6,511 nucleotides of DNA, taken from NCBI GenBank assembly GCA_945876925.1, contig CAMCQD010000105.1:1-6511 (forward strand), given 5' to 3'. Each line of letters begins with the position of its first letter. The stretch's first letter is position 1. Positions 5,045 through 6,511 of this stretch are shown piece after piece. The DNA is from an uncultured Dermatophilus sp. Lineage in GTDB: Bacteria > Actinomycetota > Actinomycetes > Actinomycetales > Dermatophilaceae. Under the pieces are notes generated by a model. The model ran no database searches. It worked only from the letters and a program-made list of their open reading frames with translations, and was not told the origin of the DNA. The position numbers and the translations under genes were made by a program.

Positions 5045-5827
5045 GTGGCCGCCTACACAGATGATCTGCGTCTCGCGCACGTGCTCGCCGATGCCGTCGA
5101 ACGCGTGACGTTACCGCGTTTCCGCTCCAACGACCTGGTCGTCAAGGCCAAGCCGGACCTCACCCCGGTGACCGACGCCGATGTCGACGCCGAGGAACTC
5201 ATCCGCGGCCAGCTCAAACGGGCCCGGTCGCGTGACGCGGTGGTCGGTGAGGAAGGCGGGGCCTCCGGCAGCGGCCAGCGGCGCTGGATCATCGACCCCA
5301 TCGACGGCACCAAGAACTACGTCCGCGGGGTCCCGGTCTGGGCGACGCTGATCGGCCTGTACGACGGCGACGACCCCGTCGTGGGCCTGGTCGCCGCGCC
5401 CGCCCTGGGGCGGCGCTGGTGGGCGGCCAAGGGTGCCGGGGCGTACACCGGCCGCAGCCTGTCCAGCGCCAGCCGGATCCGCGTCTCCGAGGTGTCCCAG
5501 CTCGCCGACGCCTCGCTGTCGTACTCCAGCCTCACCGGGTGGAAGCGCGACGGGCGCCTGGACGCCTTCCTCGCCCTGACCGAATCGGTGTGGCGCACGC
5601 GCGCCTACGGGGACTTCTGGTCCTACATGCTGCTGGCCGAGGGCGCGGTCGACATCGCCGCCGAGCCCAGCCTGGCACTGCACGACATGGGCGCCCTCGT
5701 GCCGGTCGTGCTGGAGGCCGGGGGCCGGTTCACCTCGCTGGCCGGGCAGGACGGCCCCTGGGGCGGTAGCGCGCTAGCCACCAACGGGCTGCTGCACGAG
5801 GCCGTGCTGGAGCGCATCGGCCAGTGA
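5045..5827 (+). CDS. hisN: Histidinol-phosphatase, inositol monophosphatase-like (HisN type)
   Basis: This is a member of the Mg-dependent inositol-monophosphatase superfamily, in the branch that removes phosphate from L-histidinol phosphate, the penultimate intermediate-forming step of histidine synthesis in actinobacteria. The 260 residues carry the full metal and catalytic set: PVTDAD (41-46), GEEGG (68-72; Glu69, Glu70), WIIDPIDGTKNYVRG (81-95; Asp84, Asp87) and the second metal site HDMGALVPVVLEAGG (213-227; Asp214). The GTG at 5045 is chosen because family-like sequence (DLRLAHVLADA) follows at once and a -10 box is correctly placed. Other his genes are not in view. Activity on other sugar or inositol phosphates cannot be excluded, but HisN-like features such as the NYVRGVPVWATLI stretch favour histidinol phosphate. 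It converges on the next gene with a 16-bp gap. Confidence 0.9.
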   Translation: MAAYTDDLRLAHVLADAVERVTLPRFRSNDLVVKAKPDLTPVTDADVDAEELIRGQLKRARSRDAVVGEEGGASGSGQRRWIIDPIDGTKNYVRGVPVWATLIGLYDGDDPVVGLVAAPALGRRWWAAKGAGAYTGRSLSSASRIRVSEVSQLADASLSYSSLTGWKRDGRLDAFLALTESVWRTRAYGDFWSYMLLAEGAVDIAAEPSLALHDMGALVPVVLEAGGRFTSLAGQDGPWGGSALATNGLLHEAVLERIGQ

Positions 5828-5843
5828 CCGCGCCCCGGGGGGG

Positions 5844-6511
5844 TCAGCGCACCACGGTGACGCCGCCGCGGCCCAGGGCGGCCAGGGAATCAGCGAAGCG
5901 CCCGGCATCCCCGACCACGACGACGGTCCACTGACCGTCCGCGTAACGCCGGTAAGCCTCGCTGACCCGCTGCGGGGTCAGGGTATCCATGTCGGCCAGC
6001 ACGCGGGTCACCTCGGTGGTGTCGCTGCCGTCCAGGGCGCGCGCGATCGCCTCGTCGGCGATCATGTCAGCGGTCTCGTACCGGGCCGGCGCCGTCTTGA
6101 CGAGGTAGTCCACGCCCGAGGTGGTCTCGGCCTGGGTAAACCCCTCCCGGGCGGCGTCGAGGATCTCCAGCGCGAGCTCGACCGCCGCACCGGTCACCTC
6201 GCTGCGCACCGAGCCGCTGGTGAGGAACTGCCCGCCCCGGCTGCGGGGCCGGTACATGCTGCGGATGCCGTAGGTGTAGCCGCGCCGCTCGCGCAGCTCG
6301 GCGTCCAGCCGGGAATTCGGCGCCCCGCCGAGCAGGTAGGCGCACACCGGATAGGGCGCCCAGCCCCCCGGTACCCGCCGGTCCGGTCCTGCGGCACCGA
6401 TGATCAGCTCGCTTTGCACGCTGCCGGGCCGGTCCACCACCACGATCCGGGCGGCGTCGGCGGCGCGCGTCCCGGGCGGCGGGGACGAGGCGGGCCGGAG
6501 CGGCCCGCCGG
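5844..6511 (-). CDS. M16-family peptidase-like protein, C-terminal part (N-terminus off window)
   Basis: The minus-strand frame runs from the right edge to the TGA at 5846-5844, giving 221 complete residues. It shows the C-terminal domain of M16 (pitrilysin / processing-peptidase-like) zinc metalloproteases. RIVVVDRPGSVQSELIIG opens a typical half-domain, followed by LLGGAPNSRLDAELRERRGYTYGI, the family's conserved glycine-rich loop and Arg-Tyr region. The tail has PQRVSEAYRRYADGQWTVVVVGD, the usual final strand. The catalytic HxxEH motif belongs to the N-terminal domain and is not visible. The gene may be a full peptidase or the non-catalytic partner of a two-gene M16B pair, whose partner would lie to the right. 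GTG codons near 6443 are not real starts, since the domain continues upstream of them. The stop lies 16 bp from the hisN stop, tail to tail. Confidence 0.88.
   Translation of the reverse strand, partial: GGPLRPASSPPPGTRAADAARIVVVDRPGSVQSELIIGAAGPDRRVPGGWAPYPVCAYLLGGAPNSRLDAELRERRGYTYGIRSMYRPRSRGGQFLTSGSVRSEVTGAAVELALEILDAAREGFTQAETTSGVDYLVKTAPARYETADMIADEAIARALDGSDTTEVTRVLADMDTLTPQRVSEAYRRYADGQWTVVVVGDAGRFADSLAALGRGGVTVVR

Noticed and set aside
4202..5080. Minus-strand open frame of 292 codons opposite ppk2
   Set aside because: It runs across the ppk2 coding motifs, the terminator and the hisN start, and shows no family signature.

Overview
The window is very G+C-rich (roughly 70% or more by eye, with codons ending almost always in G or C) and reads as an actinobacterial chromosome. 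Support comes from a SigR/SigH-type ECF sigma factor followed by aroA, rsgA, a class I-like ppk2 and a HisN-type histidinol phosphatase. This neighbourhood is recognisable from Streptomyces and mycobacteria, where sigH, aroA and ppk2 also lie close together. Few genes have a clear Shine-Dalgarno sequence, and at least one start looks leaderless, which also fits Actinobacteria. I cannot name the genus. Nothing suggests a plasmid, phage, insertion sequence, CRISPR array or RNA gene.

Layout. Positions 1-516 (minus) hold the N-terminal 172 residues of a SigR-type sigma factor that runs off the left edge. A 411-bp divergent intergenic region (517-927) follows and is the most information-rich non-coding part. 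It holds a near-consensus SigR-type promoter reading toward sigR (719-745), a perfect inverted repeat at its predicted transcription start (690-707), a Shine-Dalgarno-preceded TTG in frame with sigR 31 codons upstream of the ATG (607-609), and a TAGGCT -10-like box just upstream of the ATG. An operator-like dyad (817-839) lies on the side of the divergent gene. That gene (928-1389, plus) encodes a small DoxX-family membrane protein. Then come aroA (1495-2925) and rsgA (2957-4018), probably co-transcribed, ppk2 (4094-4927), a long GC-rich hairpin (4932-4980), and hisN (5045-5827), which has a -10 box placed for a leaderless transcript. A converging M16-family peptidase-like gene (5844-6511, minus) runs off the right edge.

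How the parts fit. SigR-type factors control the disulfide/thiol-stress response, and the intergenic region suggests autoregulation with two possible translation products of sigR, resembling the sigma-R / sigma-R-prime arrangement of Streptomyces coelicolor. The remaining genes are housekeeping: aromatic amino-acid precursors (AroA), 30S subunit maturation (RsgA), polyphosphate/nucleotide metabolism (PPK2) and histidine synthesis (HisN). I see no cassette that looks like an undescribed defence or biosynthetic system. The most interesting material is the sigR regulatory region.
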